Positions 1 to 25,645 are shown, counted from the stretch's first letter. The stretch: DNA of 43,512 nt from Streptomyces rubradiris (GCF_016860525.1 NZ_BNEA01000005.1:1-43512), one strand, 5' to 3'. Notes: a model not told the origin generated them from the sequence alone. A program made the numbers and translations.

Positions 1-6976
<6,976 letters not shown>

Positions 6977-7256
6977 GCGAGCGTCCTCTCGATATCGAAC
7001 GTGCGTGAACTCGTGCGGAGTACGCGGATCGTGCCGCGCGGTCCTGATTGCTTCATTACGTGCGGTGCTTCAGCACAGAGGCCGTGGTGCGGCCGGGAGA
7101 ATCAGGATGGGCTGATACGAAGAGGCGGCCGGGGAAATACCGTCCGGTGCGTGGGCACCCGGAACTCCCGGTGGAATGCCGCCCATTTTCCGTCAGCATC
7201 CATCAGGTTCCGCGGGACCGTCAAGAAACAGCCGGCCCGGCAGGTGGCGGAAGGCC

Positions 7257-8588
7257 TCAGGACGTGCGGAACCGGTTGATCGCCGGCTCGTGCCGGGCCC
7301 GCAGCTCCGGGTCGCCGACCCCGAGCCCCTCCTCGGGGGCCAGGCACAGCACCCCGACCTTGCCCTGGTGCCGGTTGTGGTGCACGTCGTACACGGCCTG
7401 GGCGGTGTCCTCCAGCGGCACCACCCGCGACAGCGTGGGATGCACCAGGCCCTTGGCGACGAGCCGGTTGGCCTCCCACGCCTCGCGGTAGTTCGCGAAA
7501 TGCGTGCCCACGATGCGCTTGAGGTGCATCCACAGGTACCGGTTGTCGTAGACGTGCTCGTAACCGGAGGTGGACGCGCAGGTGACGATGGTGCCGCCGC
7601 GGCGGGCCACGTACACGCTCGCGCCGAACGTCTCGCGGCCCGGGTGCTCGAAGACGATGTCCGGGTCGTCACCGCCGGTCAGTTCCCTGATCCGGGAGCC
7701 GAACCGCCGCCACTCCCGCGGGTCCTGGGTGTGCTCGTCCTTCCAGAACCGGTAGCCCTCGGCGCTGCGGTCGATCACCAGTTCCGCGCCCATCCGCCGG
7801 GCGAGCTCCGCCTTCTGCGGACTGGACACGACGCACACCGGGGTGGCCCCGCCGTTGAGGACCAGCTGGGTGGCGTACGAGCCCAGTCCGCCGGTGGCGC
7901 CCCAGATCAGGACGGTGTCGCCCTGCTTGAGCCGGGCGCCGCCCGCGGAGACCAGCTGCCGGTACGCGGTGGAGTTCACCAGCCCCGAGGCGGCCGCCTC
8001 CTCCCAGGTGAGGTGACGCGGCTTGGGCATCAGCTGGTTGGCCTTGACCAGCGCCAGCTCGGCCAGCCCGCCGAAGTTCGTCTCGAACCCCCAGATGCGC
8101 TGCTCCGGGTCGAGCATGGTGTCGGCGTGCCCGTCGGGGTGGTCCAGCTCCACGGACAGGCAGTGCGCGACCACCTGGTCCCCGGGACGCCAGGCCGTGA
8201 CCCCCTCGCCGCAGCGCAGCACCACACCGGCGAGGTCCGAGCCCAGCACGTGGTAGGGCAGGTCGTGCCGGGCCGCCTGGGGCGAGGTACGGCCGTAGCG
8301 GGACAGGAAGCCGAACGTCGGCACCGGTTCGAAGATCGACGACCACACCGTGTTGTGGTTGATCCCGCTCGCCATCACCGCCACCAGCACCTCGCCGGCG
8401 GCCGGTTCGGGGGTGGCCACCTCCTCCAGGTGCAGCGACCGGCGCGGATCCTTGTCGCGGCTCGCCAGCCCCTCGAACATCGCCGTCTCGTCGGCGTGCA
8501 GCACGACCCCCCGGTAGAAATCCGGCACCGGCAGGTGGCCCACCTCGTCGAGTTCGCCCGCGAGGATCGCATCGAGGATCTTTTGCAT
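7257..8588 (-). CDS. ccr: Crotonyl-CoA reductase/carboxylase (CCR) homologue
   Basis: 443 aa, the normal length for the family. ATG at 8588, with GAGG about 12 nt upstream. It is a medium-chain dehydrogenase/reductase with an N-terminal GroES-like half, a substrate-pocket segment ending SGLVNSTAYRQL, the NADPH-binding motif WGATGGLGSYATQL and the C-terminal CCR signature YLWMHLKRIVGTHFANY. The family reductively carboxylates alpha,beta-unsaturated acyl-CoAs with NADPH and CO2, giving ethylmalonyl-CoA or longer alkylmalonyl-CoA extender units. It lies 280 bp upstream of the PKS on the same strand, so it probably feeds that AT. The AT's non-canonical specificity motif is compatible with an unusual extender. 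The chain length reduced cannot be read from sequence alone. No frameshift was seen. Confidence 0.93.
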   Translation of the reverse strand: MQKILDAILAGELDEVGHLPVPDFYRGVVLHADETAMFEGLASRDKDPRRSLHLEEVATPEPAAGEVLVAVMASGINHNTVWSSIFEPVPTFGFLSRYGRTSPQAARHDLPYHVLGSDLAGVVLRCGEGVTAWRPGDQVVAHCLSVELDHPDGHADTMLDPEQRIWGFETNFGGLAELALVKANQLMPKPRHLTWEEAAASGLVNSTAYRQLVSAGGARLKQGDTVLIWGATGGLGSYATQLVLNGGATPVCVVSSPQKAELARRMGAELVIDRSAEGYRFWKDEHTQDPREWRRFGSRIRELTGGDDPDIVFEHPGRETFGASVYVARRGGTIVTCASTSGYEHVYDNRYLWMHLKRIVGTHFANYREAWEANRLVAKGLVHPTLSRVVPLEDTAQAVYDVHHNRHQGKVGVLCLAPEEGLGVGDPELRARHEPAINRFRTS

Positions 8589-8782
8589 TGTCTGCCGACC
8601 TCTTTCCGGCTCAGTCCGCGAATACGGAAAACGATTCGTCCGCGTTTCCCGCAGGGGAGAAAAGCGAAGGTATTACCGGGCAAGCGCGGAACGCATGCTG
8701 GCATCCGGGCCGTGGCCGAGTCCAGTGGCCGCGATTCGCGTACGGTGTGCCGAGAGCGTGGCGGATCGGCGAGGCCCGCCGG

Positions 8783-8817
8783 GATGTTCAAGTGGCCGAT
8801 ACGGACAGTCGAACATC
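8783..8817. promoter_or_regulatory. Inverted repeat GATGTTC-N21-GAACATC
   Basis: Perfect 7-bp arms at 8783-8789 and 8811-8817. The left arm runs into GTTCAAGTG, a 9-mer that also occurs at 33716, between the XRE regulator and its divergent MFS gene. It is a possible operator upstream of the CCR gene. Function is inferred only. Confidence 0.4.
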
Positions 8818-8880
8818 TCCTGGCACGGCCGGGCCGGAGGTGAATCGAGGGTGAATCGCGTGGGTCCCGGCCGGGGTCCG

Positions 8881-8914
8881 GGCGACCCCGCGGGGAACCC
8901 CGCGCGGGGTCGCC
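8881..8914. repeat. GC-rich hairpin, 12-bp perfect stem
   Basis: Arms GGCGACCCCGCG (8881-8892) and CGCGGGGTCGCC (8903-8914) around a 10-nt loop, with no T-tract. It lies in the middle of a divergent gap, where no recognised gene runs into it, so a terminator role is uncertain. It may be part of a regulatory or attenuator structure. Confidence 0.5.
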
Positions 8915-8921
8915 CGCCCGC

Positions 8922-8957
8922 AGCGTTCAACTGGCTTCTGCCGAGCAGTTGAACGCT
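8922..8957. promoter_or_regulatory. Perfect 12-bp inverted repeat containing GTTCAACTG
   Basis: Arms AGCGTTCAACTG (8922-8933) and CAGTTGAACGCT (8946-8957) are exact reverse complements with a 12-nt spacer. The GTTCAA/TTGAAC half-sites recur at 33716-33745 next to the XRE regulator. This could be an operator or a hairpin. I favour an operator, because the spacing is regular and no T-tract follows. Confidence 0.5.
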
Positions 8958-9182
8958 CCGGTGCGGCGGTACGGCCAGGCGTTCGCCCGCCGTGCGGGTG
9001 TCCTAGGGGACAGCCCTGATATGCGCGTAGGGGTTGACCCTGATGCCGGAGGGCACTCGTCCGGTTACGTTGGGGCAAGTGGGCCGGACAGGGCATCTCG
9101 TGCCGCCGTGCAGGGACCGTCCGCGCAGCGAAACACCGTGCACCCGGCGTGACCACCCGGGTGAGGAACCGAGGAGGAGTCT

Positions 9183-9902
9183 GTGACCGACATGGGTGCC
9201 AGGAGTTCCGTGCAGGACGCGAAAAGCCGCACCTCGTCCGCCGGCTGGACGGCCCGGCGCGTCACCGCCGTCGTGGTCGGGGGAATCCTGACCCTCGTCG
9301 CGCTGACGCTCGTCGGTCTGGGCGGCACCGCCGTGTACATGGCCTCGCACGACGACGGCTACATCGACCTGGGGACCGGCAAGTACGCGCACCGCACCGA
9401 CACCTACGCCATGGCCACCGACAGCTGGCGCGCCGACAAGCAGATGGGGGGCCTGCTGAACGACCTGCGGATCACCTTCAAGCCGGACAACCCCTCCGAC
9501 CCGGTGTTCGTCGGCCTCGCCGAACAGGACAAGCTGGGCCGGTACCTGGACGGCGTCCAGCACGTGACCATCCACGACTCCAGCGACAAGGGCGACACCG
9601 CGAGCCGGCACGACGGCGGCACCCCCAAGACACCGCCGGCCCAGGCCGATGTGTGGGTCGCCAAGGCCAGCGGGCAGGGGGCGCAGACGCTGAACTGGTC
9701 CGTGAAGTCCGGTGACGTCCAGGCGGTCGTCATGAAGGCCGACGGATCGCGCGGCCAGTCCGGCCATGTCACCGTCGCGGCGAAGGTCGCGGGCCTGACC
9801 TGGATCGGCATCGGGTCGCTGGTGGTGGGTCTGCTCCTGCTGGCCGGTTCGGTCTGGATGATCGTGCGGCCGGTCCGCCGGGCGCGGGGGCGCACCGCCT
9901 GA
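9183..9902 (+). CDS. Two-helix membrane protein of unknown function
   Basis: 239 aa from GTG at 9183, preceded by a strong AGGAGG site at 9172-9177; an ATG three codons later is less well spaced. A hydrophobic helix lies at about residues 29-52 (VTAVVVGG... to ...TAVYM). A polar extracytoplasmic domain of about 140 residues, beginning with a GYIDLGTGKYAHRTDTYAM stretch, follows. A second helix is at about 205-228, with a short basic cytoplasmic tail (RPVRRARGR). This is the look of a small actinobacterial membrane protein. I do not recognise a catalytic or transport motif. It sits between the CCR/PKS side and the NRPS operon, and a hairpin 18 bp downstream separates it from the NRPS. It may not belong to the pathway. 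Confidence 0.8.
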   Translation: MTDMGARSSVQDAKSRTSSAGWTARRVTAVVVGGILTLVALTLVGLGGTAVYMASHDDGYIDLGTGKYAHRTDTYAMATDSWRADKQMGGLLNDLRITFKPDNPSDPVFVGLAEQDKLGRYLDGVQHVTIHDSSDKGDTASRHDGGTPKTPPAQADVWVAKASGQGAQTLNWSVKSGDVQAVVMKADGSRGQSGHVTVAAKVAGLTWIGIGSLVVGLLLLAGSVWMIVRPVRRARGRTA

Positions 9903-9919
9903 CCCCGCACACGGCGCGC

Positions 9920-9949
9920 GGCGCGGGCACGGGTCACCGTGCCCGCGCC
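9920..9949 (+). terminator. Intrinsic-type terminator after the membrane protein gene
   Basis: Perfect 13-bp stem (9920-9932 with 9937-9949), a GTCA tetraloop, then TTTCGCGTTT. It begins 18 bp after the stop codon of the upstream gene. Confidence 0.75.
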
Positions 9950-10367
9950 GTTTCGCGTTTCTGGTCCCTGCCGCGGCCCGCTTCCGTGCCGCGCGGCCGG
10001 TTCACCGTGCCGGGCAGGACGGCCGTCCTGCCGGGGCGGGCCGGCCGCGTCCGGCCGCACGGTGCGGAACGCGCCGCAGGCGGCGAACATGGACAGCGCG
10101 TGCACCGGTCGGTAGACAGACAGGTGCAGCTCCGGGCGGACGGCCGAGCGTGGCCGCCACCCCGGCGGCTCGCCGTCTCGCAGGCACTCGCCCGTACCCG
10201 CCTCAACCCCCAGCCGGACCAGCCCTGTCCGCTGCCCGCGGCGCGGAACCCGCCCGCGCCCCGCGGGGACGGCCACGGCGCGAGCGACGGCACCCGCGAC
10301 CTGCCGGGGCGACAGCACAGGCCGACGAACTCCTCGCCGCGAAGACCAACGATCAGGAGACTGGCGC
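9950..10367 (+). promoter_or_regulatory. NRPS operon leader, no gene seen
   Basis: 418 bp between the terminator and the NRPS start. Only shadow reading frames are open. It must carry the NRPS operon promoter, which I could not place. GGAGA (10356-10360) is the ribosome binding site for the NRPS ATG. Confidence 0.45.
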
Positions 10368-19649
<9,282 letters not shown>

Positions 19650-19654
19650 AGAAG

Positions 19655-20845
19655 ATGACCGACATCACACACGCCGTCACCAACGGGCTGCCCACCCACC
19701 GGGAAGCGCCGTTCGACCCGCCCCGGGTGCTGCGCACCGAGGGCCCGATCGCCCGGATGACCTTCCCCGACGGATACGAGGGATGGCTCGTCACCGGGTA
19801 CCGGCAGGGCCGGCAGATCCTGTCCGACAAGCGGTTCAGCTCCGCCGCCTCGCACAAGCACCTGGCGTTCCCCTCCGACCGCCCGTCGGACCTGGAGGCG
19901 GACATCCCGGGCCTGTTCGAGCACATGGACCCGCCGGACCACACCCGCTTCCGGCGGCGCCTGGCCGGCCAGTTCACGCTGCGCCGCATGCGGCTGCTCG
20001 CCGCGCGGATCGAGGAGATCACCGCGCAGTACGCCGACGCGATGCTGCGCAAGGGACCGCCCGCGGACCTGGTCGCCGACTACGCCGTGCCGGTGTCCTC
20101 GCAGGTGATCTGCGAGCTGCTCGGCGTGCCGGTCGGCGACCGGGACCGGTTCGTGGGCGACTCGGAGAACCTGCTGCGCCTGGACGTCGACCCGCAGGAG
20201 GCACAGGCCGCGCTGAAGGACCTCGTCGACCTCACCGGCGAGCTGCTGCTGCGCAAGCAGGCCGAACCGGACGACGACGTGCTGAGCGTGCTGGTGGCCG
20301 GGGACGACATCACCCTGCAGGAGTCCATCGGCGCCACCCTGCTGCTGCTGGTCGCCGGGCACGAGACCACCGCCAGCATGCTCTCGCTCGGTACCTACGC
20401 GCTGCTGGACAACCCCGGTCAGATGGCCCTGCTGCGCGCGGACGAGTCGCTGATCGAGAACGCCGTCGAGGAACTGCTGCGCTACCTCACCGTCGTCCAC
20501 GTGGGCGTGCAGCGCACCCCCACCGAGGACGTCGAGATCGACGGGGTGACCCTGCGCAAGGGGGAGACGGTGCTGATCCACCTGCCCACCGCGAACCGCG
20601 ACCCCGAGCAGTTCGCCGACCCGGACCGCCTGGACGTCACCCGGGGCGGACACGGCCACCTCACCTTCAGCCACGGCATCCACCAGTGCCTCGGGCAGCA
20701 GCTGGCCCGTCTGGAGCTGCGCATCGGCTACACCGCCCTGCTGCGGCGCTTCCCGGAGCTGCGCATCGCCGGGAACCCGGACGAGATCCCGATGCGCTCC
20801 GACATGGCCGTCTACGGCGTGCACCGGCTGCCGGTGACGTGGTGA
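19655..20845 (+). CDS. Cytochrome P450 (bacterial class I type)
   Basis: 396 aa; ATG five bases after the NRPS stop, with GGAG at 19643-19646, so it is translated from the same transcript. The I-helix oxygen motif is AGHETTAS, the ExxR motif is in EELLRYL, and the heme loop is [14 protein letters not shown] with Cys345 as the thiolate ligand. All are intact. The length matches soluble Streptomyces CYP105/107-like enzymes, which need a separate ferredoxin and reductase. None is intact here; the only ferredoxin trace is the broken fragment near 32200. The gene position directly after an NRPS ending in an extra C-type domain suggests oxidation of the carrier-bound or released peptide. By analogy only, glycopeptide X domains recruit P450s in this way. 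The substrate is unknown. Confidence 0.95.
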   Translation: MTDITHAVTNGLPTHREAPFDPPRVLRTEGPIARMTFPDGYEGWLVTGYRQGRQILSDKRFSSAASHKHLAFPSDRPSDLEADIPGLFEHMDPPDHTRFRRRLAGQFTLRRMRLLAARIEEITAQYADAMLRKGPPADLVADYAVPVSSQVICELLGVPVGDRDRFVGDSENLLRLDVDPQEAQAALKDLVDLTGELLLRKQAEPDDDVLSVLVAGDDITLQESIGATLLLLVAGHETTASMLSLGTYALLDNPGQMALLRADESLIENAVEELLRYLTVVHVGVQRTPTEDVEIDGVTLRKGETVLIHLPTANRDPEQFADPDRLDVTRGGHGHLTFSHGIHQCLGQQLARLELRIGYTALLRRFPELRIAGNPDEIPMRSDMAVYGVHRLPVTW

Positions 20846-20871
20846 GCGGCCGCGGCGAGCAGGAGGGCACG

Positions 20872-21090
20872 ATGGCTAACCCGTTCGACGATCCCGACGG
20901 CGTCTACCAGGTTCTGGTCAACGCCGAACAGCAGCACAGCCTCTGGCCGCAGGACATCGCGGTCCCCGCGGGCTGGACGCCGGTGTTCGGCCCGGACACC
21001 CGCAACGCCTGCGTCGACTACGTCGAGTCCCACTGGAGCGACATGCGCCCGGCCGCGCTGCGGGCGGCCGCGGCGCGGACGAACCGGTGA
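20872..21090 (+). CDS. MbtH-like protein
   Basis: 72 aa, standard family length, from ATG 20872 with an AGGAGGG site 4 bp upstream. It shows the MbtH signature [10 protein letters not shown] followed by DIAVPAGW and the C-terminal [14 protein letters not shown]. Family members bind adenylation domains and are often required for their folding or activity, so the likely partners are A1 and A2 of the upstream NRPS. Its stop overlaps the next start by 4 bp (GTGA), indicating translational coupling to the exporter. Confidence 0.97.
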   Translation: MANPFDDPDGVYQVLVNAEQQHSLWPQDIAVPAGWTPVFGPDTRNACVDYVESHWSDMRPAALRAAAARTNR

Positions 21091-22301
21091 CGACCGCGAC
21101 GGCGGTGCCGCGATCGCCCCTGCGGAGCGGGCAGTTCCGCAGGGTCGTCGCCGCGGAGTTCATCTCCTCCGTCGGCACCCAGATGACGACGCTCGCCCTG
21201 CCCTGGTTCGTGCTGACGACCAGTGGCTCACCGGCGCGCATGGGCCTGGTGTTCCTCATCCAGATCCTGCCGGTGCCGCTGCTGAGCATGCCGGCGGGAC
21301 TGCTGGTGGCCCGCTGGGGCGCCCGCCGCGTGACGGTCGTCGGAGATGTGTGCAACGCGGCGCTGTCGGCCGCGGTGCCCGCGCTGTACCTCGCGGACAT
21401 GCTGCCGTTCTGGGCGCTGGCGGTGATCGTGGCCCTGTTCGGCTGTGTCGCGTCGGCCTATCTGTCCGCGCAGCGCATGCTGCTGACCGAGACCATCGGC
21501 TCCGACGAGGGCCTGGTCACCGCCGGCAACGCCCTGTTCGAGACGGCGACGTCGACGGCGCGGCTGGTCGGCCCGGCGATCGCCGGGTTCCTGATCGCCC
21601 GGTTCGACGCGCTCGACGTGCTGTGGCTCGACGCGGTCTCCTTCGCCGTGTCGGCCGCGCTGCTGACCGGGCTGCCCCGCCGGGCGCCGGCCCCGCAGGC
21701 GCCGCCGGCGCACAACATGGCGGAGGGCGTGCGGTATCTGGTCCGGGATCCGGTGCTGCGCACGATGTCGCTCGCCGTGCTCGGGTACGGCACGCTCATG
21801 CCCGTCGTGATGCTCGCCCTGCCCGTCCTGGCCAGGACCCGCTACGACGCCGACCCGCACGTGGCCGGCTGGCTGCTGGCGGCGTGGGGCGGTGGCACGG
21901 CGCTGGGCACCGTCGCGGTCGCCCGGATCGCCCGCCGGGTCCCGCCCGTCCGGCTGGCGGCGGCGGGCGGCCTCGGTGCGGCGCTCCTGCTGTGGTTCCT
22001 GCCGTGGGACCAGCCGGTGACGACGCTGGCGCTGACGGTGGCGGCCGGCTGCATGTTCCTGCCCGGGGTGACCGCGCCCGCCGTGGCCCTGATGACGCTG
22101 CGGCCGCCGGAGCACCTGCGCCCGCACGTGGTCCCGGTGTTCGGCGCCGTCGTCTTCGTCGCGAGCCCGGTCGCCTACGGCGTGGCCGGGCTGCTCTTCG
22201 AGCAGCTCGCGGTGGGCACGGTGCTCACGGCGGTCGCCGTCCTCGCGAGCCTGTGCGCGCTGCTGCTGCTGGGCCTGGCACGGCGCCCCGGCACCCGCTG
22301 A
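21087..22301 (+). CDS. MFS transporter, probable product exporter
   Basis: 404 aa from GTG 21087, which overlaps the mbtH stop. About 12 hydrophobic segments are visible. The family landmark between helices 2 and 3 is [19 protein letters not shown] central cytoplasmic loop ([20 protein letters not shown]) splits two six-helix halves. It resembles the MFS group that includes EntS-like exporters. As the last gene of the NRPS-P450-MbtH operon, it most likely exports the product or gives self-resistance. The substrate is not deducible. Confidence 0.88.
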   Translation: MTTATAVPRSPLRSGQFRRVVAAEFISSVGTQMTTLALPWFVLTTSGSPARMGLVFLIQILPVPLLSMPAGLLVARWGARRVTVVGDVCNAALSAAVPALYLADMLPFWALAVIVALFGCVASAYLSAQRMLLTETIGSDEGLVTAGNALFETATSTARLVGPAIAGFLIARFDALDVLWLDAVSFAVSAALLTGLPRRAPAPQAPPAHNMAEGVRYLVRDPVLRTMSLAVLGYGTLMPVVMLALPVLARTRYDADPHVAGWLLAAWGGGTALGTVAVARIARRVPPVRLAAAGGLGAALLLWFLPWDQPVTTLALTVAAGCMFLPGVTAPAVALMTLRPPEHLRPHVVPVFGAVVFVASPVAYGVAGLLFEQLAVGTVLTAVAVLASLCALLLLGLARRPGTR

Positions 22302-22320
22302 GACGGCGGTGCGCCGAAAA

Positions 22321-22360
22321 GCCGGCCGCCGCCTCGGTGACCGCCGGGGCGGCGGCCGGC
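22321..22360 (+). terminator. Strong hairpin ending the NRPS operon
   Basis: Perfect 13-bp stem, GCCGGCCGCCGCC (22321-22333) with its complement at 22348-22360, a 14-nt loop, then TT and a run of C. It starts 20 bp after the MFS stop. Confidence 0.75.
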
Positions 22361-23064
22361 TTCCCCCCCCCGCCCGGCAGGACACCGGTGTCCGCCCCGC
22401 GCGGCGCGGGGCCCGGCCCGCCACCGGGCGCCCGGATGTGCCTTTGGGCACGGTGACATGTCACGGAAGTCGTAGCGCCGCCGGTCCCGCCGTCCGCGGT
22501 GCCCTAGGGTCCTGGGCGCCCCCGGGCCGGACCCGCCGACGACAGGAGGGACGCCGACGGTGTCCTCGGCTCCGACTCCCATGACGCCGGGCCCCCTCGG
22601 CCACGGCCGGCGCGCGACGGCCCCCGGCCCGCCCGGCAGCCGGCCCGCCGTCGTCGCGATGCCCGGCGGACCGCACCGTGCCCCGCTCCGGCGCCGGGAG
22701 CGGGTGAGGGGACGTCCGCGGCCGGACGGACCCGCGGCACGGCACACCGCTTCCCCTCCGGCCCGGCCGGCCGCGGGCCGCGGACCCGCGAGACCCGCAC
22801 GGCGGTGGCCGGCCGGCTCACCGGCGGCGCGCCCCTGGTGCGGCACGCAGCGGTCCGGACCGGTCCCCGGCACAGGCCCCCGAAGCCCCGGCAGGCCCGC
22901 GGCGCCCGCGGCTCTCCCGTCCCGGGGCGGCCGTGGCACGCGCCGCGCGGGGCGGGCGCCGCCCGCCGGCTCGCCGACGGCACACACACCCCCCACTCCC
23001 CGGAGCCCCCTGGCGGTACGGCCACGGTGTCCGCCAAGGCCCGGCAACAGGAAGAAAGGCCGAC
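22361..23064 (+). promoter_or_regulatory. Gene-free, extremely GC-rich gap before the ATP-grasp operon
   Basis: About 700 bp. All open frames are low-complexity Arg/Pro/Gly/Ala-rich shadows without a credible start or a family match. The final 30 bp turn A-rich and carry GGAAGAAAGG, the ribosome binding site for the next gene. The promoter of the ATP-grasp operon should lie here, but I could not locate it. Confidence 0.45.
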
Positions 23065-24318
23065 ATGAAGAAAATCATCCTTATCGGAGTCAATGCGACG
23101 AGCGCCAAGTACGTGCCCCAGGCGCTGCGTTCGGCGGGATTCGAGCCCGTCTTCCTGGCGGACCCCGACGCGTTCACCGGCCGGTCCGCGCACAGCCTGC
23201 GCGACTGCGCCTGCCTCCCGGTGAACATCCAGGACCGTTCCGCGGTGCTGCGCGCGCTGGCCGACCACCCGTCGGTCACCGAGGGGGCGTTCGCCGTCAC
23301 CGGCCTGTACGACGAGAAGTTCCCGCTCATCGCGGAGATCGCCGCCACCTACGACCTGCACGGCCCGGAACCGGTCGCCGTACGGCTGGCCGCCAAGGAC
23401 GAAGTCGCCGCTCTCATACCGGAGTTCAGCCCGCCCACCGTGCGCTTCACCGGCGCCGAGGCGGCCCGGCTGGCCGTCGACCCGGCCGCCCTCGGCCCGG
23501 TGCCCGACGGCTACGTCCTCAAGCCGGCCGAGCAGGCCGGCGGACGCGGCGCGACACGGCTGCCGCGGGGCGCCCGGCCCGCCGACGTGCGGGACGCGCT
23601 GGCCGCCAGCAGCCTGCCGCAGGACCCCACCCGCTCGTGGGTGCTGCAGGCGGACATCCGCGGCCCGCTGTTCAGCCTGGAGGGGTACGTCTCCGACGGC
23701 CGGATCGTGTTCATCGACTTCTCCCAGCGCGGGCGCATCGCCTGGACCGAGGTGAGCAACCTGCTCCCGGCCGACCGGCGGCTGCCGCGCGACGCCCAGG
23801 AGCGGTGCAAGGCGGCCGTCACGGCGCTCGTCGAGCGCTCCGGTTTCGGCCAGGGCTACTTCCACTGCGAGTTCCTGCTCCAGGACGGACAGCCGTACCT
23901 CATCGACGCCAACGCCGGACGCCTCGGCGGCGGCGCCGTCGTCGAGCAGCTCGCGCTCTCCCACGGCCTGGACCCGGTCGAGATCCTCGCCCATGTGCTG
24001 ACCCTGGGCCTGCCGGCCGCCGGCACGAGCCCGGAACCCGCCTACCGTCCCCTGGGCAGCGGCAGGGCCACCCTGTCGTACTACTACGGCCTCGAGGGCG
24101 GCGGACGGATCACCTCGGTGTCCGTGCCGGAGGGCGGGCGCTGCTTCCACACCCGGGTCGTGCCGGACGGCGGACGCGTCGGCCCCGTGGGCACCGGCGA
24201 CTCCGCCTGGATCGGCATGCTCACCGGGTTCGCCGACGACGTGACCCGGGACATCGAGGGCGTCGTGGTGCACACCCCCGACGGCCCGCGCCCGGCGGCC
24301 TGGGTCGCACCGTCATGA
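23065..24318 (+). CDS. ATP-grasp carboxylate-amine ligase
   Basis: 417 aa from ATG 23065, behind a good ribosome site. An N-terminal Rossmann-like pre-ATP-grasp domain begins KKIILIGVNATSAKYV. The ATP-grasp core follows, with the nucleotide lysine and glycine-rich loop in YVLKPAEQAGGRGATRL (about residues 152-168). The metal-binding strand is FHCEFLLQDGQPYLIDANAGRLGGG (about 270-294), with acidic residues and Asn in place. A C-terminal domain of about 100 residues follows. The family couples a carboxylate to an amine through an acyl phosphate. In peptide pathways it makes a peptide bond without an NRPS. The gene overlaps the next MFS gene by 4 bp. Inferred role: joining an extra amino acid, perhaps the KamA-derived one, to the NRPS product or a precursor. 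Substrates are unproven. Confidence 0.9.
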   Translation: MKKIILIGVNATSAKYVPQALRSAGFEPVFLADPDAFTGRSAHSLRDCACLPVNIQDRSAVLRALADHPSVTEGAFAVTGLYDEKFPLIAEIAATYDLHGPEPVAVRLAAKDEVAALIPEFSPPTVRFTGAEAARLAVDPAALGPVPDGYVLKPAEQAGGRGATRLPRGARPADVRDALAASSLPQDPTRSWVLQADIRGPLFSLEGYVSDGRIVFIDFSQRGRIAWTEVSNLLPADRRLPRDAQERCKAAVTALVERSGFGQGYFHCEFLLQDGQPYLIDANAGRLGGGAVVEQLALSHGLDPVEILAHVLTLGLPAAGTSPEPAYRPLGSGRATLSYYYGLEGGGRITSVSVPEGGRCFHTRVVPDGGRVGPVGTGDSAWIGMLTGFADDVTRDIEGVVVHTPDGPRPAAWVAPS

Positions 24319-25544
24319 CCGGTGTGCGCGGCGCCCCGCCCGGCGGCTGGGCGATCTACGCCGTCCGCTTCCTCACCTACAGCACCTGGGGAGTGCTGTA
24401 CCCGTTCTTCACCGTGTGGCTGCTGGACCAGAAGCTGTTCTCGGCCGCGGACTGCGGGCTGATCACCGGCGCCGCGGTGCTGGCCAACCGGCTCGGCTCG
24501 CTGGCGTTCGTCCGCGTCCTGCCACCGGGCGGCGAGCGCCGTGCCATCGTCGGCTCACAGCTCGCGATGGCGGCGGCGGCGGCCGTGATGTGCGCGATGG
24601 CGCTGCTGACCGTCCGGTCCCTGGTGGGCTGGACGCTGGTGTCGGCGGCCTTCGGGCTGGCCGGCTCCCTCGCCACCCTCGCGCAACTCACCCTGATAGT
24701 GCGCCAGTTCGGCCCGGGGGAGATCCGCAGGGCCTTCTCCTACGAGAACGTCGCACTGAACGCCGCGGGCGGCCTCGCCCCGTTCGTCTCCTCGCTGGCC
24801 TACGCCGCCACGGGCCGGCTGTACGTGCTGGCCCCGATCGGCTTCGCCGTGCTCGCGGGTCTGCTGGCGGCCCGCCTGAGACCGGGGCGCGCACCCGCCG
24901 CCGAGGCACCGGCGACCGCGCCGGACACCCTCCCGGCCCGGCGACGCGGCATGTTCCTCCTGCTCGGGGTCAACTTCCTGACCCACGTGACCTACGCGCA
25001 GTTCTACGGAGTGTTCGCCGTCTACGCGGAGCCCAGCCTCGGGGCGCGCAACATCGGTCTGCTGTTCGCCTTCGCCAGCGTCACCATCGTGGTGCTGCAG
25101 TCCCTGGTGACCCGGTGGGCGCGCGGGGCCGGCGAACCGGCGCTCATCGCGGCCGCCAACCTGACGCTCGGGGCGGGCACGGCACTGCTCGTCGCCCCCG
25201 AGGGCGGCATGGCGCTGATGGCCCTGGCCGTGGTCGCCATCTCCGTCGGCGAGATGCTCTACGGCCCCGTCTACCAGACGCTGGCCGTGAACGTCTCCGG
25301 CGGGCGGACCAGCCTCGCGGTCGGCTCCCTGACCTTCGTGTGGGGCGTGTCCGAATCCCTCGCGGTGGCGGCGGGCCTGTGGCTCATCGGGGCGGGGCAC
25401 GGAGCCCTGACGTTCGTGGCCGGGACCTGCGCGGCCGTGGCCGTCGTCCTGATCGTCGCCGTCCTGCACCGCCGCTTCAGCGCCATGGCGGGCACGGCCG
25501 AGGCCGCGCCCGCCGTCCGGCGCGCGGCCGGTACCACGTCATGA
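24315..25544 (+). CDS. MFS transporter coupled to the ATP-grasp ligase
   Basis: 409 aa from ATG 24315, overlapping the ligase stop (ATGA), so translation is coupled. About 12 transmembrane segments are visible, starting YAVRFLTYSTWGVLYPFFTVW, with a central loop rich in Ala/Pro/Arg near residue 200 (AEAPATAPDTLPARRRG). It is an MFS permease of unresolved subfamily. The tight pairing with an ATP-grasp enzyme is common where the transporter exports the ligated peptide or imports its building block. Direction and cargo cannot be told from the sequence. Confidence 0.85.
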   Translation: MTGVRGAPPGGWAIYAVRFLTYSTWGVLYPFFTVWLLDQKLFSAADCGLITGAAVLANRLGSLAFVRVLPPGGERRAIVGSQLAMAAAAAVMCAMALLTVRSLVGWTLVSAAFGLAGSLATLAQLTLIVRQFGPGEIRRAFSYENVALNAAGGLAPFVSSLAYAATGRLYVLAPIGFAVLAGLLAARLRPGRAPAAEAPATAPDTLPARRRGMFLLLGVNFLTHVTYAQFYGVFAVYAEPSLGARNIGLLFAFASVTIVVLQSLVTRWARGAGEPALIAAANLTLGAGTALLVAPEGGMALMALAVVAISVGEMLYGPVYQTLAVNVSGGRTSLAVGSLTFVWGVSESLAVAAGLWLIGAGHGALTFVAGTCAAVAVVLIVAVLHRRFSAMAGTAEAAPAVRRAAGTTS

Positions 25545-25645
25545 CGGGCCGGGGAGGCACCCGCTCCGTCGCCCGTACGGAACGCCTTCGACCATCTTTC
25601 GGGGACCGTCGTGGTCTTCCGGACCGCAAGGGAGCTGACCCAGTC

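Larger units (their letters stand above)
8589..9182. promoter_or_regulatory. Divergent intergenic region with three inverted repeats
   Basis: A 594-bp gap between the CCR start (minus) and the membrane-protein start (plus). I see no credible gene. It holds three inverted repeats listed separately (8783-8817, 8881-8914, 8922-8957) and must contain promoters for both flanking genes. No clear -35/-10 pair could be fixed by eye. Confidence 0.6.

Noticed and set aside
7257..8588. Plain quinone oxidoreductase or alcohol dehydrogenase for the MDR protein
   Set aside because: The length (443 aa) and the YLWMHLKRIVGTHFANY and VNSTAYRQLVS segments are those of crotonyl-CoA reductase/carboxylases.
22560..24314. 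Long plus-strand upstream extension of the second MFS frame
   Set aside because: The extension runs antisense-like through the ATP-grasp gene in another frame. The ATG at 24315 that overlaps the ligase stop is the natural start.
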